Source: Bacillota bacterium
GTDB lineage: Bacteria > Bacillota > Sulfobacillia > JAJZYS01 > JAJZLH01
Direction of reading: 5' to 3'
Assembly (NCBI GenBank): GCA_021803575.1
Contig: JAJZLH010000075.1
Location: 1-34,501, forward strand
Length of the DNA: 34,501 bases
Shown here: one piece after another, positions 24,255 to 34,463 of the stretch
Numbering within the stretch: position 1 is the first letter of the stretch
Layout: each line of letters starts with the position of its first letter
The notes under the pieces: model-generated
Told to the model about the DNA's origin: nothing
The model's database searches: none
What the model saw: only the letters and a program-made list of their open reading frames with translations
Program-made: the position numbers and the translations under genes

Positions 24255-25343
24255 CTAGGTAATCCACGCCTCTTCAGGGTAGCCGTAGGACTCCCAGGTG
24301 CCAAGCGGCCTGGTGGCGGCCAGGCGGATGGCCTTCACCCACTTCACCGACTTGTAGCCGTACATGGCGGGCACCACCAGCCGCACCGGTCCGCCGTGGA
24401 CCACCGGCAGCAACTCACCGTCCATGGCGGTGGCCAGGAAGGCCCGAGAGGCCCGAAGCTCCTTGATGGACAGGCTGTCCACGTAGGTGCCGTCCGCAGA
24501 GAGAAAGACCAGATAGCGGGCGGCCGGCAGCGGCCTCAGGTCGGCGAGCAGCCGTTCCAGGCTGACCCCCTGCCAGCGCACACCGCTCACCACCCAGCCG
24601 GTCACGCAGTGGAAGGGCTCGAGGCGCTGAATCGGAGCCAGCGCCACCAGCTCGTGAAACGTGTAGGTGCGGGGGGCGCCGACCAGCCCGCCCACAGCCA
24701 GGCGGTAGGCTGGAATCGGGACATTGGGGAAGGTGCCGGTGATGGAGTAGATCTGCCAGTTGCCGGCGGCCGCCGCCTGGCTGGAGCCGGCCAGAGACTG
24801 CCACAGCCATGATCCCAGGGCCGCAGCCAGGGCGGCACCGAGCAGGGTCCTGGCACCGGCCGCCAGGAAGGCGCGCCGCTCGGCCTTGGCCGCGCCCTCG
24901 AACGGGATCCGCCAGCCCAGCTTGCGGGCGGCGTGGAAGACCACCCACCCGACCAGCACCCAGCTGGCCACCAGGTGCACGGGCAGCGCAGGGGCGGCCA
25001 GCCACACCGGCATCGCTGCAGGGTAGAGCAATACCACCCCGGACAGGCCGAGGACGATGAGCAAGGTCGCCACCGGCAGCCAGTCCAGCAGGTTGCGGCG
25101 GTAGGGGAAGGCTGCCGAAGCAGCGGCACCGGCCACCAGACCGGCCAGGATCAGGCCGAGGGCGCTGTGCCAGACCCGAATCGCCATCAGCTGTCCGATC
25201 AGGTGGGCATGAGTGAAGGACCAGGTGATCGCCACGCCTGTAGCCAAGGCGGCCAGGGTCAGCAGGATGGCGGCGAGGTGCGCCTGGCGCCACGGCTTGT
25301 TCCAGCGCCGCCGCTGCCTCTGGATCCAGGCCGCTACCGCCAT
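24255..25343 (-). CDS. Membrane cytochrome b-like domain fused to sulfite-oxidase/YedY-like molybdopterin domain
   Basis: Four N-terminal TM segments with His residues (QAHLAAILL, VWHSALGLIL, PVHLVASWVLVGWVVFHAARKLG), internal ERRAFLAAGARTLLGAALAAALG, then PIQRLEPFHCVTGWVVSGVRWQGVSLERLLADL...DGELLPVVHGGPVRLVVPAMYGYKSVKWVKAI. Confidence 0.88.
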   Translation of the reverse strand: MAVAAWIQRQRRRWNKPWRQAHLAAILLTLAALATGVAITWSFTHAHLIGQLMAIRVWHSALGLILAGLVAGAAASAAFPYRRNLLDWLPVATLLIVLGLSGVVLLYPAAMPVWLAAPALPVHLVASWVLVGWVVFHAARKLGWRIPFEGAAKAERRAFLAAGARTLLGAALAAALGSWLWQSLAGSSQAAAAGNWQIYSITGTFPNVPIPAYRLAVGGLVGAPRTYTFHELVALAPIQRLEPFHCVTGWVVSGVRWQGVSLERLLADLRPLPAARYLVFLSADGTYVDSLSIKELRASRAFLATAMDGELLPVVHGGPVRLVVPAMYGYKSVKWVKAIRLAATRPLGTWESYGYPEEAWIT

Positions 25344-25385
25344 TGGCTGCCCCCCTCTGGTCAGAGCATAGCACCGCGGCCAGAC

Positions 25386-26690
25386 TCAGATCTCCTGGGC
25401 TCGCCCGCCGGCTGCGACCAGCTGGCTGAGAAAACTGGGATAGGAGACCTGCCAGATCGGCCCGCCAGCCAGCTCGCTCGCCTCTTCTCCGGCCAAGGCC
25501 AGCACGGCCAGCGCCATCCCCACCCGATGGTCGCCGTGGGCGTCGATCTCGCCGCCATGGACCCTGGGACCGCCCTGGATCCGCCAGCCGTCTTCGGTCG
25601 CCTCGCAGGCGACGCCGAGCTGGCAAAGACCCTCGGCCATGGCTGCGATGCGATCGGACTCTTTGACCCGGAGCTCTCCGGCTCCGCTCACCCGGCTCTG
25701 GCCGGGCGCCACCGCCATCACGCAGGCTAGGAGCGGCAGCTCGTCGATCATGTCTGCAACCGCTTCCGGCGGCACGTCGACCGCCCGGCTGGGCCGGCCC
25801 GCAACCGTGACCGAGCCGACCGGTTCCAGCTCCTCCCGCTCCACCTGCCAGCTGACCGCCACGCCCATCTCCCGCAATAGGCCGAGAAAGCCGATCCGCC
25901 GCTGGTTGAGGCAGACGCCCTCCACCGTCGCCTGCCCGCCGGTGATGGCGGCGGCGGCCCACAGAAAGGCGGCGGTGGAAGGATCCCCTGGCACGGCCAG
26001 GGCCGCTGGCGAACGCAGCGTCCTGGGTCCGACCAGAGCCACCGTCTCCCCGCCAGCAAGGACCTCACGCTCCACCTCTACGCCAAAGCGAGCCAGCATG
26101 CGCTCCGTGTGGTCCCTGGTTGCGGCCGGCAGCGCCACCGCGGTGCGACCCTCGGCCATAAGGCCGGACAGGAGGAGGGCCGACTTGACCTGCGCCGAGG
26201 CGACGGGCACCGTGTGCCTCCCTCCGACCAGGCGGGCGGGGCGAACGGCCAGCGGCAGCCGGCCCGGCGTCCCCAGCTCCTCGATCCTGGCGCCGGCCGC
26301 CCTCAGCGGCGTGACCACCCGGTCCATCGGCCGCTCCGAGAGGGAGCGGTCCCCTTCCAGGCGGGCGCTCACCTGGCCGCCAGCCAGGACGCCGAGCAAA
26401 AGCCGGGCGGTGGTCCCGGAGTTGGCGGCGTACAGGCTGGACGCCGGTGCCAAAAGGTGCCCTGCCGAGCCGCTGACCCGTACCGTGCCGTCCACAAGCT
26501 CGCTGAGCCGTCCACCCAGGGCAGCTAGGCAACGCCAGGTCGCCTCGGTGTCAGCAGAGCGCAGGAGGCCGCTGATCACCGTCTCACCCTCGGCCAGAGC
26601 AGAGAGGATGAGGGCGCGGTGCGAGATCGACTTGTCCCCGGGCACGCTGCCTCGGAACTGGATGGGCGGGCTGGGCTCGATCCGGATCAC
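25386..26690 (-). CDS. aroA: 3-phosphoshikimate 1-carboxyvinyltransferase (EPSP synthase)
   Basis: GSVPGDKSISHRALILSALAEGET...AANSGTTARLLLGVLAGG...SAQVKSALLLSGL...GELRVKESDRIAAMAEGL. Confidence 0.97.
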   Translation of the reverse strand: MIRIEPSPPIQFRGSVPGDKSISHRALILSALAEGETVISGLLRSADTEATWRCLAALGGRLSELVDGTVRVSGSAGHLLAPASSLYAANSGTTARLLLGVLAGGQVSARLEGDRSLSERPMDRVVTPLRAAGARIEELGTPGRLPLAVRPARLVGGRHTVPVASAQVKSALLLSGLMAEGRTAVALPAATRDHTERMLARFGVEVEREVLAGGETVALVGPRTLRSPAALAVPGDPSTAAFLWAAAAITGGQATVEGVCLNQRRIGFLGLLREMGVAVSWQVEREELEPVGSVTVAGRPSRAVDVPPEAVADMIDELPLLACVMAVAPGQSRVSGAGELRVKESDRIAAMAEGLCQLGVACEATEDGWRIQGGPRVHGGEIDAHGDHRVGMALAVLALAGEEASELAGGPIWQVSYPSFLSQLVAAGGRAQEI

Positions 26691-27736
26691 GGCTGTCTGA
26701 GTGCTGGCTGCTCTCCCCTGAGCGTCGCTCTCAGCGTCAGCACGGCGGCCATCAGGCGACTGAAGTTGTCCGGCGTAAGGGACTGGGCACCGTCGGAGAG
26801 GGCGCGGGCAGGATTGGGATGCACCTCCACCAGGAGTCCGTCCGCCCCTGCCGCCACCGCCGCCAGAGCCAGGGGGTGGACCATCCGCCAGCGGCCGGCG
26901 CCGTGGCTGGGGTCAGCGATCACGGGCAGGTGCGACAGCTGGTGGACGACCGGGATCGCCGCCACGTCGAACATGTTGCGGGTGTACGTCTCGAAGCTGC
27001 GCACGCCCCGTTCGCACAGGATCACGTTGGGATTGCCGGCGGCCAGGATGTACTCGGCCGCCATCAGCCACTCCTCGTAGGTGGCGGTCATGCCGCGCTT
27101 CAGGAGCACCGGCCGCTGCCCCTGGCCCACCTCGCGCAGGAGGGCGAAGTTTTGCATGTTGCGGGCCCCCACCTGCAGCACGTCAGCCACCGCGGCGACG
27201 GCCTCCACGTGGCGCGGGTCCAGCACCTCCGTGACGATGGCCAGCCCAGTGCGGGCCTTGGCCTCGGCCAGAAGGCGCAGGCCCTGCGTGCCAAGCCCCT
27301 GGAAACTGTAGGGGCTGCTGCGCGGTTTGTAGGCGCCGCCCCGCATCGCCACGGCCCCGGCCCGGCGCACCGCCTCGGCGGCGGCAAACAGCTGATCGGC
27401 GTCCTCCACCGCACAGGGGCCGGCGATCACACCGAAGTGGCCGCCGCCGATCAGGGCGGTCGGCCCGATCGGCACCGCCGACGGCCCGTCGGAGGCCTCC
27501 TTTGCCACCAGCTTGTAGGGCGACTGCACCGGCACGGCGCGCACCACGCCGTCCATCTGTGGCAGCATCTCTTCCAGTTCGGCGGTGTCGCCGCCGGCCT
27601 CCACGCTGATCAGGAGCCGCTCTCCGACCATCGTGGTGTGCACGCCGAACCCGGTCATCCGGATCCGCTCCAGAACGGCCTCCGTCTCGTCGGCGGCTGC
27701 CTCCGGCCGCATCACCACGATCAGCTCTCCGGCCAT
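26687..27736 (-). CDS. aroF: 3-deoxy-7-phosphoheptulonate synthase with N-terminal ferredoxin-like/ACT-like domain
   Basis: FGVIAGPCAVEDADQLFAAAEAVRRAGAVAMRGGAYKPRSSPYSFQGLGTQGLRLLAEAKARTGLAIVTEVLDPRHVEAVA...DPSHGAGRW. Confidence 0.96.
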   Translation of the reverse strand: MAGELIVVMRPEAAADETEAVLERIRMTGFGVHTTMVGERLLISVEAGGDTAELEEMLPQMDGVVRAVPVQSPYKLVAKEASDGPSAVPIGPTALIGGGHFGVIAGPCAVEDADQLFAAAEAVRRAGAVAMRGGAYKPRSSPYSFQGLGTQGLRLLAEAKARTGLAIVTEVLDPRHVEAVAAVADVLQVGARNMQNFALLREVGQGQRPVLLKRGMTATYEEWLMAAEYILAAGNPNVILCERGVRSFETYTRNMFDVAAIPVVHQLSHLPVIADPSHGAGRWRMVHPLALAAVAAGADGLLVEVHPNPARALSDGAQSLTPDNFSRLMAAVLTLRATLRGEQPALRQP

Positions 27737-27795
27737 GTCGTCACCCCCTCTTCCTGACTGAACGGCGATTCACGATCGGCAGATTCCATCATGCA

Positions 27796-28590
27796 TCATC
27801 TGTGAGCGGCCTGAACCAGTTCTCTCACGAACGCCGCCACCGCCCGGGGGGCCGCCCGGCCCTGGTCCTCGATCAGGTCGACCAGAGCGGAGCCGACGAT
27901 CACCCCGTCGGCGGCGTGGCGGACCTCGGACACGGCCTGTGCACCGCTGATGCCGAAACCGAGCACCAGCGGTGCCTGGATGGCCTGCCGGGCACGGCGG
28001 AGGAGAGGCAGGGCGGCCTCTGGCAGCCCCTGTCTGGCGCCGGTCACGCCCATTACCGAGACGCAGTAAACGAAGGCGTCGGCATCGACCGTGCGGCCGA
28101 TCTCCCCGAGGCGGCGGTCAGTTGTGGTCGGCGCCGCGAAGGGAATGAGGGCGAGGCCAAGGGCGTCCGCCGCCGGCCGGAGGAGGCGGTGCTCTTCCAG
28201 CGCCAGGTCGGGAACGACCAGGGCACACAGCCCGGCCTCAGCCACGGGGTCGAGATCGCCCATGGCCAGAAGCGGGTTCAGGTAGGACAGCAGGAGCACC
28301 GGCAGTGCCGTGCGCTCGTGGATGCGGCGGCAGGTGGCCAGGACCTCTTGGCGCCTCACACCCGAGGCCAGGGCCCGCTGGGCGGCGGCCTGGATGCTGG
28401 GGCCGTCCGCGATCGGGTCAGAGAAGGGCCAGCCGACTTCCAAGAGATCGGCGCCCCCCTCGGCGCAGGCCTCTGCCAGGTCCACGGTGGCGTCGGGACT
28501 GGGATCGCCCGCCACCAGAAAGGGCATCACGGCCGCCCGCCCCTCCCGGGCGGCCCGGGCCAGGGCCTGGCCGATCTCAGCCTTCGCCAT
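27796..28590 (-). CDS. trpA: Tryptophan synthase alpha subunit
   Basis: ATG 28590: [74 protein letters not shown]; track ORF is 5'-overextended. Confidence 0.97.
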   Translation of the reverse strand: MAKAEIGQALARAAREGRAAVMPFLVAGDPSPDATVDLAEACAEGGADLLEVGWPFSDPIADGPSIQAAAQRALASGVRRQEVLATCRRIHERTALPVLLLSYLNPLLAMGDLDPVAEAGLCALVVPDLALEEHRLLRPAADALGLALIPFAAPTTTDRRLGEIGRTVDADAFVYCVSVMGVTGARQGLPEAALPLLRRARQAIQAPLVLGFGISGAQAVSEVRHAADGVIVGSALVDLIEDQGRAAPRAVAAFVRELVQAAHR

Positions 28591-29776
28591 CTCTGCCAGC
28601 CTCCAAAAACCTGCTGATCTCCTCCACATCCTTGTCACCGCGACCGGACAGGCAGACCACGATCGTCTTGCCAGGTCCAAGTTCAACCGCCCGCGCCATG
28701 GCCTCGGCCATGGCGTGGGCACTCTCCAGGGCGCAGAGGATGCCCTCGCTCTGGGCCAGCTGCATGAGCGCCTGGACGGCCTCCTGATCGGTACAGCTGG
28801 TGTAGGTGACTCGGCCGCTCTCCTTCCACAGGCTGTGCTCCGGGCCCACACCCGGGTAGTCCAGCCCAGCGGACAAGGAGTGCGCCTCCATGATCTGGCC
28901 CTCGGCATCCTGGAGCACATAGCTCCTGGCGCCGTGCAGGACACCAGGCCGACCGCGGCTGAGCGTGGCGGCGTGGCGCCGGTCCAAGCCCTCGCCCGCC
29001 GCCTCCACCCCCACCATCTGGACCGGGTCGTCCAGGAAGGGGTGAAACAGCCCCGCGGCGTTGGAGCCGCCGCCCACCGCCGCCACCAGGAGGTCTGGCA
29101 GCCGGCCGGTCTCGTCTTGAATCTGCGCCCTGGCCTCGCGGCCGATCACGGATTGGAAGGTGCGCACCATCTGCGGGAAAGGATGCGGTCCCATCACCGA
29201 CCCGATCACATAGTGGGTGTCCTCAACCGAACTGACCCAGGCCCGCAGCGCCTCGTTGATGGCGTCCTTGAGGGTTCTGGAGCCGCTGGTCACCGGGCGG
29301 ACCCTGGCGCCAAGCAGTTCCATCCGCCGCACGTTCAGCGCCTGCCGACGGACGTCCTCTTCGCCCATGAACACCTCGCAGTCCATGCCGAACAGGGCTG
29401 CCACGGTGGCGGTGGCCACGCCGTGCTGGCCGGCCCCGGTCTCGGCGATCAGCTTGCGTTTGCCCATGCGCCGGGTGAGCAGCGCCTGACCGATCGTGTT
29501 GTTGATCTTGTGGGCTCCGGTGTGGTTGAGGTCCTCCCGCTTCAGGTAGAGGTCGGCACCGCCCAGCTTTCGGCTGAGGGCCTGGGCGTGGTAGAGCAGG
29601 GAGGGGCGGCCGGTGTACTGCCGATTCAGCCGGTCCAGCTCGCCAAGGAAGTCCCAGTCGGCCATGGCCTCCTGAAAGGCCGCCGTCAGTTGGTCGAGCG
29701 CTGGCACCAGGGTCTCTGGGACGAAGCGGCCGCCAAAGGCTCCGAAGTGGCCCCCCGCATCAGGTTCCGTCGGCAT
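28577..29776 (-). CDS. trpB: Tryptophan synthase beta subunit
   Basis: [20 protein letters not shown]...[76 protein letters not shown]. Confidence 0.98.
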   Translation of the reverse strand: MPTEPDAGGHFGAFGGRFVPETLVPALDQLTAAFQEAMADWDFLGELDRLNRQYTGRPSLLYHAQALSRKLGGADLYLKREDLNHTGAHKINNTIGQALLTRRMGKRKLIAETGAGQHGVATATVAALFGMDCEVFMGEEDVRRQALNVRRMELLGARVRPVTSGSRTLKDAINEALRAWVSSVEDTHYVIGSVMGPHPFPQMVRTFQSVIGREARAQIQDETGRLPDLLVAAVGGGSNAAGLFHPFLDDPVQMVGVEAAGEGLDRRHAATLSRGRPGVLHGARSYVLQDAEGQIMEAHSLSAGLDYPGVGPEHSLWKESGRVTYTSCTDQEAVQALMQLAQSEGILCALESAHAMAEAMARAVELGPGKTIVVCLSGRGDKDVEEISRFLEAGRDGEG

Positions 29777-30383
29777 CTCGTCTCACCGCCTCTACAAACG
29801 CTCTGATCTTCTTGGGGTCCTTCTTGCCATCCGTCTCCACACCGGACGAGACGTCCACGCCGAAGGGGCGGCTTCGGCGCACAGCCTTCGGCACGTTCTC
29901 GGCGTTGAGGCCTCCGGACAGGATGAGGCGGCTGACCGAGCCGATCTCGCCAGCGGCTGGCCAGAGGCCAGGGCGCCCGTTTCCGCCGTAAGTGCCGGGG
30001 GGTCCCGGTGCCTCCAGCAGATAGGCCCAGGCTGGCGGCAGATGGTGTGGCCAGGGGTCTCCCCGCGCCAGGCGAAGCACGCCGATGTTGAGGTGTGCGT
30101 CGAGGTCCTGGGCCCAGTCCGGGATCGGCCCCCCCGCCCACTGCACGGCGTCGAGCGGAACGGCGGCCAGGACGGCCTCGAGGGCAGGCCGCTCCTGGTC
30201 GACGACCACTCCCACCCGCAGTGTGTGGCCACCCGCCCGGCTGGCCAGCTGGCAAGCCCGTTCAGGTGAGACGTAGCGGCGGCTGGGCGGGTGAAAGACA
30301 AAGCCCACGGCGTCGGCCCCGGCCTCCAGGGCGGCCTCCAAGGCGGCGTCGTCGGCGATGCCGCAGATCTTGACCCAGGTCAC
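29760..30383 (-). CDS. trpF: Phosphoribosylanthranilate isomerase
   Basis: [41 protein letters not shown]...[12 protein letters not shown]...[29 protein letters not shown]. Confidence 0.97.
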   Translation of the reverse strand: MTWVKICGIADDAALEAALEAGADAVGFVFHPPSRRYVSPERACQLASRAGGHTLRVGVVVDQERPALEAVLAAVPLDAVQWAGGPIPDWAQDLDAHLNIGVLRLARGDPWPHHLPPAWAYLLEAPGPPGTYGGNGRPGLWPAAGEIGSVSRLILSGGLNAENVPKAVRRSRPFGVDVSSGVETDGKKDPKKIRAFVEAVRRDADGT

Positions 30384-31126
30384 AGCCGCAGCTCGGCCCC
30401 GAGGATGGCGTCGCCGGTCCCCCGCAACAGGGCCTCACCGATCAGGAAGGCGTCGACGCCTTCGGCCGCCAGCGCTCGGCACTGTTCAGCTGTGCTGAGG
30501 CCGCTCTCGCTGACGATCAGGGCGCGCCCCCGCAGCAGCGGCAACAGCCGCCTGGTGGTGGCGAGGTCAGTCGTGAGCGTATCCAGATCGCGGTTGTTGA
30601 CGCCCACCAGCTTGGCACCGACCGTGAGCGCAGCCTCGGCCTCCGCCTCGTCGTGCACCTCGACCAGCGCCTCCAGGCCAGCGGCCGAGGCTGCCTGAAG
30701 CAGGTCGGCCAGGGCATCGCCGACTACCCGCACGATCAGGAGGATGGCGTCTGCCCCCATCCTTCGGCTTTCCCAGATGTCCTTCTCATCGACCAGGAAG
30801 TCCTTCCGCAACACGGGCAGCCGGCTGACCGTCCGGGCGACGTCCAGATCGCCAGCCGAACCGGCGAAGAACTCCGGCTCGGTCAGTACCGAGAGGGCGG
30901 CGGCACCGGCTTGCTCATAGGCTCGGGCTGTGCGCTCAGGATCGCCGTCCGGTGCGATCGCCCCGCCTGACGGCGAGCGCCGCTTGAACTCGGCGATCAC
31001 GGCCAGCTGGGCCGAGCCGGCCAAGGCGGCGGTCAGGGAGCGCCTGGGCAGGCCGGAGCGGTCGGGCCCGGCGTAGGGGGCGCGCCTGGCCTTGGCGGCG
31101 AGAATGGCATCCAGCACCCCCGTCAC
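30380..31126 (-). CDS. trpC: Indole-3-glycerol-phosphate synthase
   Basis: GTG 31126 overlapping trpD stop; VLDAILAAKARRA...LAVIAEFKRRSPSGGAIAP...AALSVLTEPEFFAGSAGDLDVARTVSRLPVLRKDFLVDEKDIWESRRMGADAILLIVRV...LVGVNNRDLDTLTTDL. Confidence 0.97.
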   Translation of the reverse strand: MTGVLDAILAAKARRAPYAGPDRSGLPRRSLTAALAGSAQLAVIAEFKRRSPSGGAIAPDGDPERTARAYEQAGAAALSVLTEPEFFAGSAGDLDVARTVSRLPVLRKDFLVDEKDIWESRRMGADAILLIVRVVGDALADLLQAASAAGLEALVEVHDEAEAEAALTVGAKLVGVNNRDLDTLTTDLATTRRLLPLLRGRALIVSESGLSTAEQCRALAAEGVDAFLIGEALLRGTGDAILGAELRL

Positions 31127-32157
31127 GCCTTGGCCTCCAGCCGGCGCGAGAAGCCAGCCAGTGCCTCCAGCGCCGCCACCGCCCGGCCGCTGTCGATCAC
31201 CTCGGCCGCCAGTTTCACACCGGTCCGGAGATCCCGCTCCACCTCCGCCGCCCGTAGCCCCAGGGCGGCGTTCAGGAGCACGGCCTGGCGGTGCGGGCCG
31301 GCGGCCCCGGCCAAGACGTTCCGGAGCAGGATGGCGTTGGTGGGAGGGTCGCCGCCCTTCAGGTCGCGCAGCGTCGTCCGCTCGATGCCGGCGTCCTCCG
31401 GTTCCACTGTGTAGGCAGATGCCTTCCCGCCTGCCACTTCGACCACCCAGGTGGTGCCAATCGGTGACCCCTCGTCCAGCGGCCCCTCGCCGTGCACCAC
31501 CAGGGCGCGGCGTGATCCCAGTGCCGCCAGGGCGGGGGCGATCAGGTCCTGGATGCGCCGACTGGCCACGCCCAGCAGCTGAAACTCGGCACCCAGCGGG
31601 TTGGTCAGCGGCCCCAGCATGTTGAAGACGGTGGGCACACCCAGCTCGCGCCTGGGGCCGGCGGCATGGCGCATGGCGCCGTGCCAGGCTGGTGCGAACA
31701 GGAAGCCGATGCCGACGTCGTCCACCGCCCGGGCGGCGTCCTGGGGTGCGACCTGCACGTCCACGCCCAGCGCCTCCAGGACATCTGCCGACCCGCAGCG
31801 GCTGGTGGCGGAGCGGTTTCCATGCTTGGCCACCGCCAGGCCGGCACCGGCCAGCACGAAGGCGGTGGCGGTGGAGATGTTGAAGGTCTGGGATCCGTCG
31901 CCGCCAGTGCCTGCCGTATCGATCAGGGGGCGGCGCTCGACGCGGGCGCTGCTGGCCTGACGCCGCATCGCCCGGGCGCAACCGGTCACCTCATCGGCGG
32001 TCTCGCCCTTGGTGGCCAGGGCCGCCAGAAAGGCTCCGGTCTGAGCCTGGGACGTCTCCCCGGTCATGATCGCCGTCATCGCCGCCTCCGCCTCCTGTTC
32101 GGAGAGCGACTCGCCTCTGACCAGCTTGGCCAGCTGTTCCTGGATCACGATGCACAC
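31123..32157 (-). CDS. trpD: Anthranilate phosphoribosyltransferase
   Basis: IDTAGTGGDGSQTFNISTATAFVLAGAGLAVAKHGNRSATSRCGSADVLEALGVD...FNMLGPLTNPLGAEFQLLGV. Confidence 0.98.
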   Translation of the reverse strand: MCIVIQEQLAKLVRGESLSEQEAEAAMTAIMTGETSQAQTGAFLAALATKGETADEVTGCARAMRRQASSARVERRPLIDTAGTGGDGSQTFNISTATAFVLAGAGLAVAKHGNRSATSRCGSADVLEALGVDVQVAPQDAARAVDDVGIGFLFAPAWHGAMRHAAGPRRELGVPTVFNMLGPLTNPLGAEFQLLGVASRRIQDLIAPALAALGSRRALVVHGEGPLDEGSPIGTTWVVEVAGGKASAYTVEPEDAGIERTTLRDLKGGDPPTNAILLRNVLAGAAGPHRQAVLLNAALGLRAAEVERDLRTGVKLAAEVIDSGRAVAALEALAGFSRRLEAKA

Positions 32158-32717
32158 CCCCTCAGAAAGTTCCGGATCAGCTCGAGCCCGGCATCGGTCA
32201 GACAGGACTCAGGGTGGAACTGGACACCCTCCACCGGCCGCTCTCGGTGCCTGAGGCCCATCAGCACTCCGTCGTCGGCCCAGGCCGTCGCCACGAGAGG
32301 GGCTGGCAGTGTGGCCTCCGGCACTGCCAGCGAGTGATATCGGGTGGCCGTGAAGGGGTCGGGCAGACCGCTGTAGATGCCCCGGCCGTCGTGATGGATC
32401 TCGGAGGTCTTGCCGTGGCGGAGCACCGGGGCGTGACGGACCTCGCCGCCGTAAGCGAGGGCGATGGCCTGGTGGCCCAGGCACACCCCCAATAGGGGTG
32501 TGCTCTCCGGCAGGTGGCGGACCACCTCCAGGCTTCGGCCGGCCGCCTCCGGTCGACCGGGGCCGGGCGAGATGATGACACCGCCTGGCGCCAGGGCGTC
32601 GAACTCGTCCAGATCGAAGGCGTCGTTGCGCCACACCGTGACTGGCACACCCTCCGCCGCCACCATCTGGTACAGGTTGAAGGTGAAGGAGTCGTAGTTG
32701 TCGACCAACAGGATCAC
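32145..32717 (-). CDS. trpG: Anthranilate synthase glutamine amidotransferase component
   Basis: GTG 32717: VILLVDNYDSFTFNLYQMVAAEG...VIISPGPGRPEAAG...TPLLGVCLGHQAIALAYGGEV...VEGVQFHPESCLTD. Confidence 0.97.
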   Translation of the reverse strand: MILLVDNYDSFTFNLYQMVAAEGVPVTVWRNDAFDLDEFDALAPGGVIISPGPGRPEAAGRSLEVVRHLPESTPLLGVCLGHQAIALAYGGEVRHAPVLRHGKTSEIHHDGRGIYSGLPDPFTATRYHSLAVPEATLPAPLVATAWADDGVLMGLRHRERPVEGVQFHPESCLTDAGLELIRNFLRGCAS

Positions 32718-34165
32718 GCCTCCACCTCCCCGCCCAGCGCCTCCAGGATGGCCGCCGCCTTCCTTCCGCACTCCTGCCACTCGGCGGGCGGCGAAGAGTC
32801 CCAGACCACGCCTGCCCCGGCCTGGACCACGGCCTGGTCGCCCTGCACCGTGGCCATGCGGATGGCGATGCAAAGATCCATGTCCCCGTCTGCCGCCAGG
32901 TACCCGACCGCCCCGCCATACGGCCCCCTGGCCGTCGGCTCCAGCTGGTCGATCAGCTCCATGGCGCGCACCTTGGGGGCACCGGTCAGGGTGCCTGCCG
33001 GAAACGTGGCGGCCAGGGCGTCGATCGCATCCTTGCCTGGCAAGAGCTCCCCCACCACCTGGCTGACCATGTGGTGCACGTGCGAATAGGACTCGATGGT
33101 CATCAGGGGGTCGACCCGCACCGTTCCCGGCTGGCTCACCCGGCCGACGTCGTTCCTGCCCAGGTCGACCAGCATCACGTGCTCGGCGCGCTCCTTCTCG
33201 TCCAGCCTGAGTTCCTCGATCAAGGCCCGGTCCAGGCCTGGCGTCTGACCCCGCGGTCTGGTGCCGGCGATCGGGCGCACCACCACCTGGCCGCCGTGCA
33301 CGGAGACCAGCATCTCGGGCGAGGAACCGAGCAGGGTGGCCTCCGGCAGGCGCAGGTAGAACATGTACGGCGACGGATTGATCCGGCGCAGATGCCGGTA
33401 TGCCTGCAAGGGATCCGCCACCCCGGCCAGGTGGCGGCGCACCGACAGCACCAGCTGGAACACCTCGCCCTCGCGGATTGCCTCCTTGGCCTTGTCAACG
33501 GCTGCCAGGTAGACCTCGCGGCTCGGCGACACGCTGACCAGGCGGGCGGCCGGGGGCCGCTCTGGCCGGCTCGGGGTTGCTGAACCAGCCGCCAGTGCCG
33601 CCGCCAGGCGGGACTCCAGCCGCTCTCGCTCAGCGGCTGGGCCGATCACGGTCGCCCTGAGCGTCTGGTGGCGGTGGTCGTAGCGATAGATCAAACCAGG
33701 GGCGAACAGGTCAGCCTCCGGCAACAGGTCGCCGGGCGCGCTGAGGGTGATCTGCTCGAACCGCTGCACCGCCTCGTAGCCGATATACCCGACCAGTCCG
33801 GCGGATAGGGTGCCACCTGGTCCCGCCTCGGCCAGCGGCGCCATTTCCCTGAGCAGCTGGCGCAGGGTACCGGTCAGGTCGCCGGTGAGATGGCGCGCCT
33901 GACCAGCAACCGTGAGGCTGAGCTGACCATGGTGGGAGGTCAGCCGCAAGAGCGGCTCTGCCCCGAACAGGGAGTAGCGGCCCAGCCCCTCACCCCCTGG
34001 GACGCTCTCCAGGAGAAAGGCTGGAGTGGCACTGCCCAGGGCCCGGAACAGACCGATCGGCGTCTCTTCGTCGGCCGGCCGCTCATCGCTCAGTGCCATC
34101 AGTTCGCCATCGAACAGTGTCCTCGTCTGCGCATCCAACCGTTCAGCCACCCAGGCGACCTCCAT
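32714..34165 (-). CDS. trpE: Anthranilate synthase component I
   Basis: FLLESVPGGEGLGRYSLFGAEPLLRL...VFQLVLSVRRHLAG...NPSPYMFYLRLPEATLLGSSPEMLVSVHGGQVVVRPIAGTRPRGQTPGLDRALIEELRLDEKERAEHVMLVDLGRNDVGRVS...FPAGTLTGAPKVRAMELID. Start ATG 34165 or, with better SD (GGAGG, 8 nt), GTG 34150. Confidence 0.97.
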   Translation of the reverse strand: MEVAWVAERLDAQTRTLFDGELMALSDERPADEETPIGLFRALGSATPAFLLESVPGGEGLGRYSLFGAEPLLRLTSHHGQLSLTVAGQARHLTGDLTGTLRQLLREMAPLAEAGPGGTLSAGLVGYIGYEAVQRFEQITLSAPGDLLPEADLFAPGLIYRYDHRHQTLRATVIGPAAERERLESRLAAALAAGSATPSRPERPPAARLVSVSPSREVYLAAVDKAKEAIREGEVFQLVLSVRRHLAGVADPLQAYRHLRRINPSPYMFYLRLPEATLLGSSPEMLVSVHGGQVVVRPIAGTRPRGQTPGLDRALIEELRLDEKERAEHVMLVDLGRNDVGRVSQPGTVRVDPLMTIESYSHVHHMVSQVVGELLPGKDAIDALAATFPAGTLTGAPKVRAMELIDQLEPTARGPYGGAVGYLAADGDMDLCIAIRMATVQGDQAVVQAGAGVVWDSSPPAEWQECGRKAAAILEALGGEVEA

Positions 34166-34186
34166 CCGTCCAGCAAACCAGAACAC

Positions 34187-34457
34187 GCCTCCGCCCCCGA
34201 GGGGCGAAAGCGTGCTTTCGCGGTGCCACCCTTGTTGAGTCCGAAGACCCATCTCTGCGGCACAGGCCATGAGTCTGGCCGATGCCCGCCTCCCGATATC
34301 GGCGGAGGTGGCCGGCAGGGCCTTCCGGTGGCGGCCACCGGTCGGGCTGCTGCTCCCGGGTCCATTCGCCCTGGTCTGCCCACCGGCTTTTCAGCAAGCG
34401 CCGGCTCTCTGTGGGTGGCTCCAGGGGTACTCGTCCCGATCATGGCGTGGGCGATAT
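34187..34457 (-). promoter_or_regulatory. T-box leader (riboswitch), tryptophan specifier UGG, upstream of trpE
   Basis: Stem I: GACGAGUACCCCUGG...CAGAGAGCCGGCGCUUGCUGAAAAGCCGGUGGGCAGACCAGGGCGAAUGGACC (UGG at 34364-34362); T-box core AAGGGUGGCACCGCG (34233-34219); competing hairpin GCUUUCGCCCC-UCG-GGGGCGGAGGC (34211-34187). Confidence 0.95.
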
Positions 34458-34463
34458 GGGGGC

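Noticed and set aside
28310-29806. 498-aa plus-strand ORF opposite trpB
   Set aside because: Long, but a GC-codon-phase artefact; trpB on the other strand has full conserved motifs.
31127-31981. N-terminal extension of the 533-aa trpC-frame ORF
   Set aside because: Out-of-frame overlap with trpD; trpC starts at GTG 31126.
34166-34270. N-terminal extension of the trpE ORF (MACAAEMGLRTQQGWHRES...)
   Set aside because: Reads straight through the T-box core and terminator-like hairpin, so it is untranslated leader.
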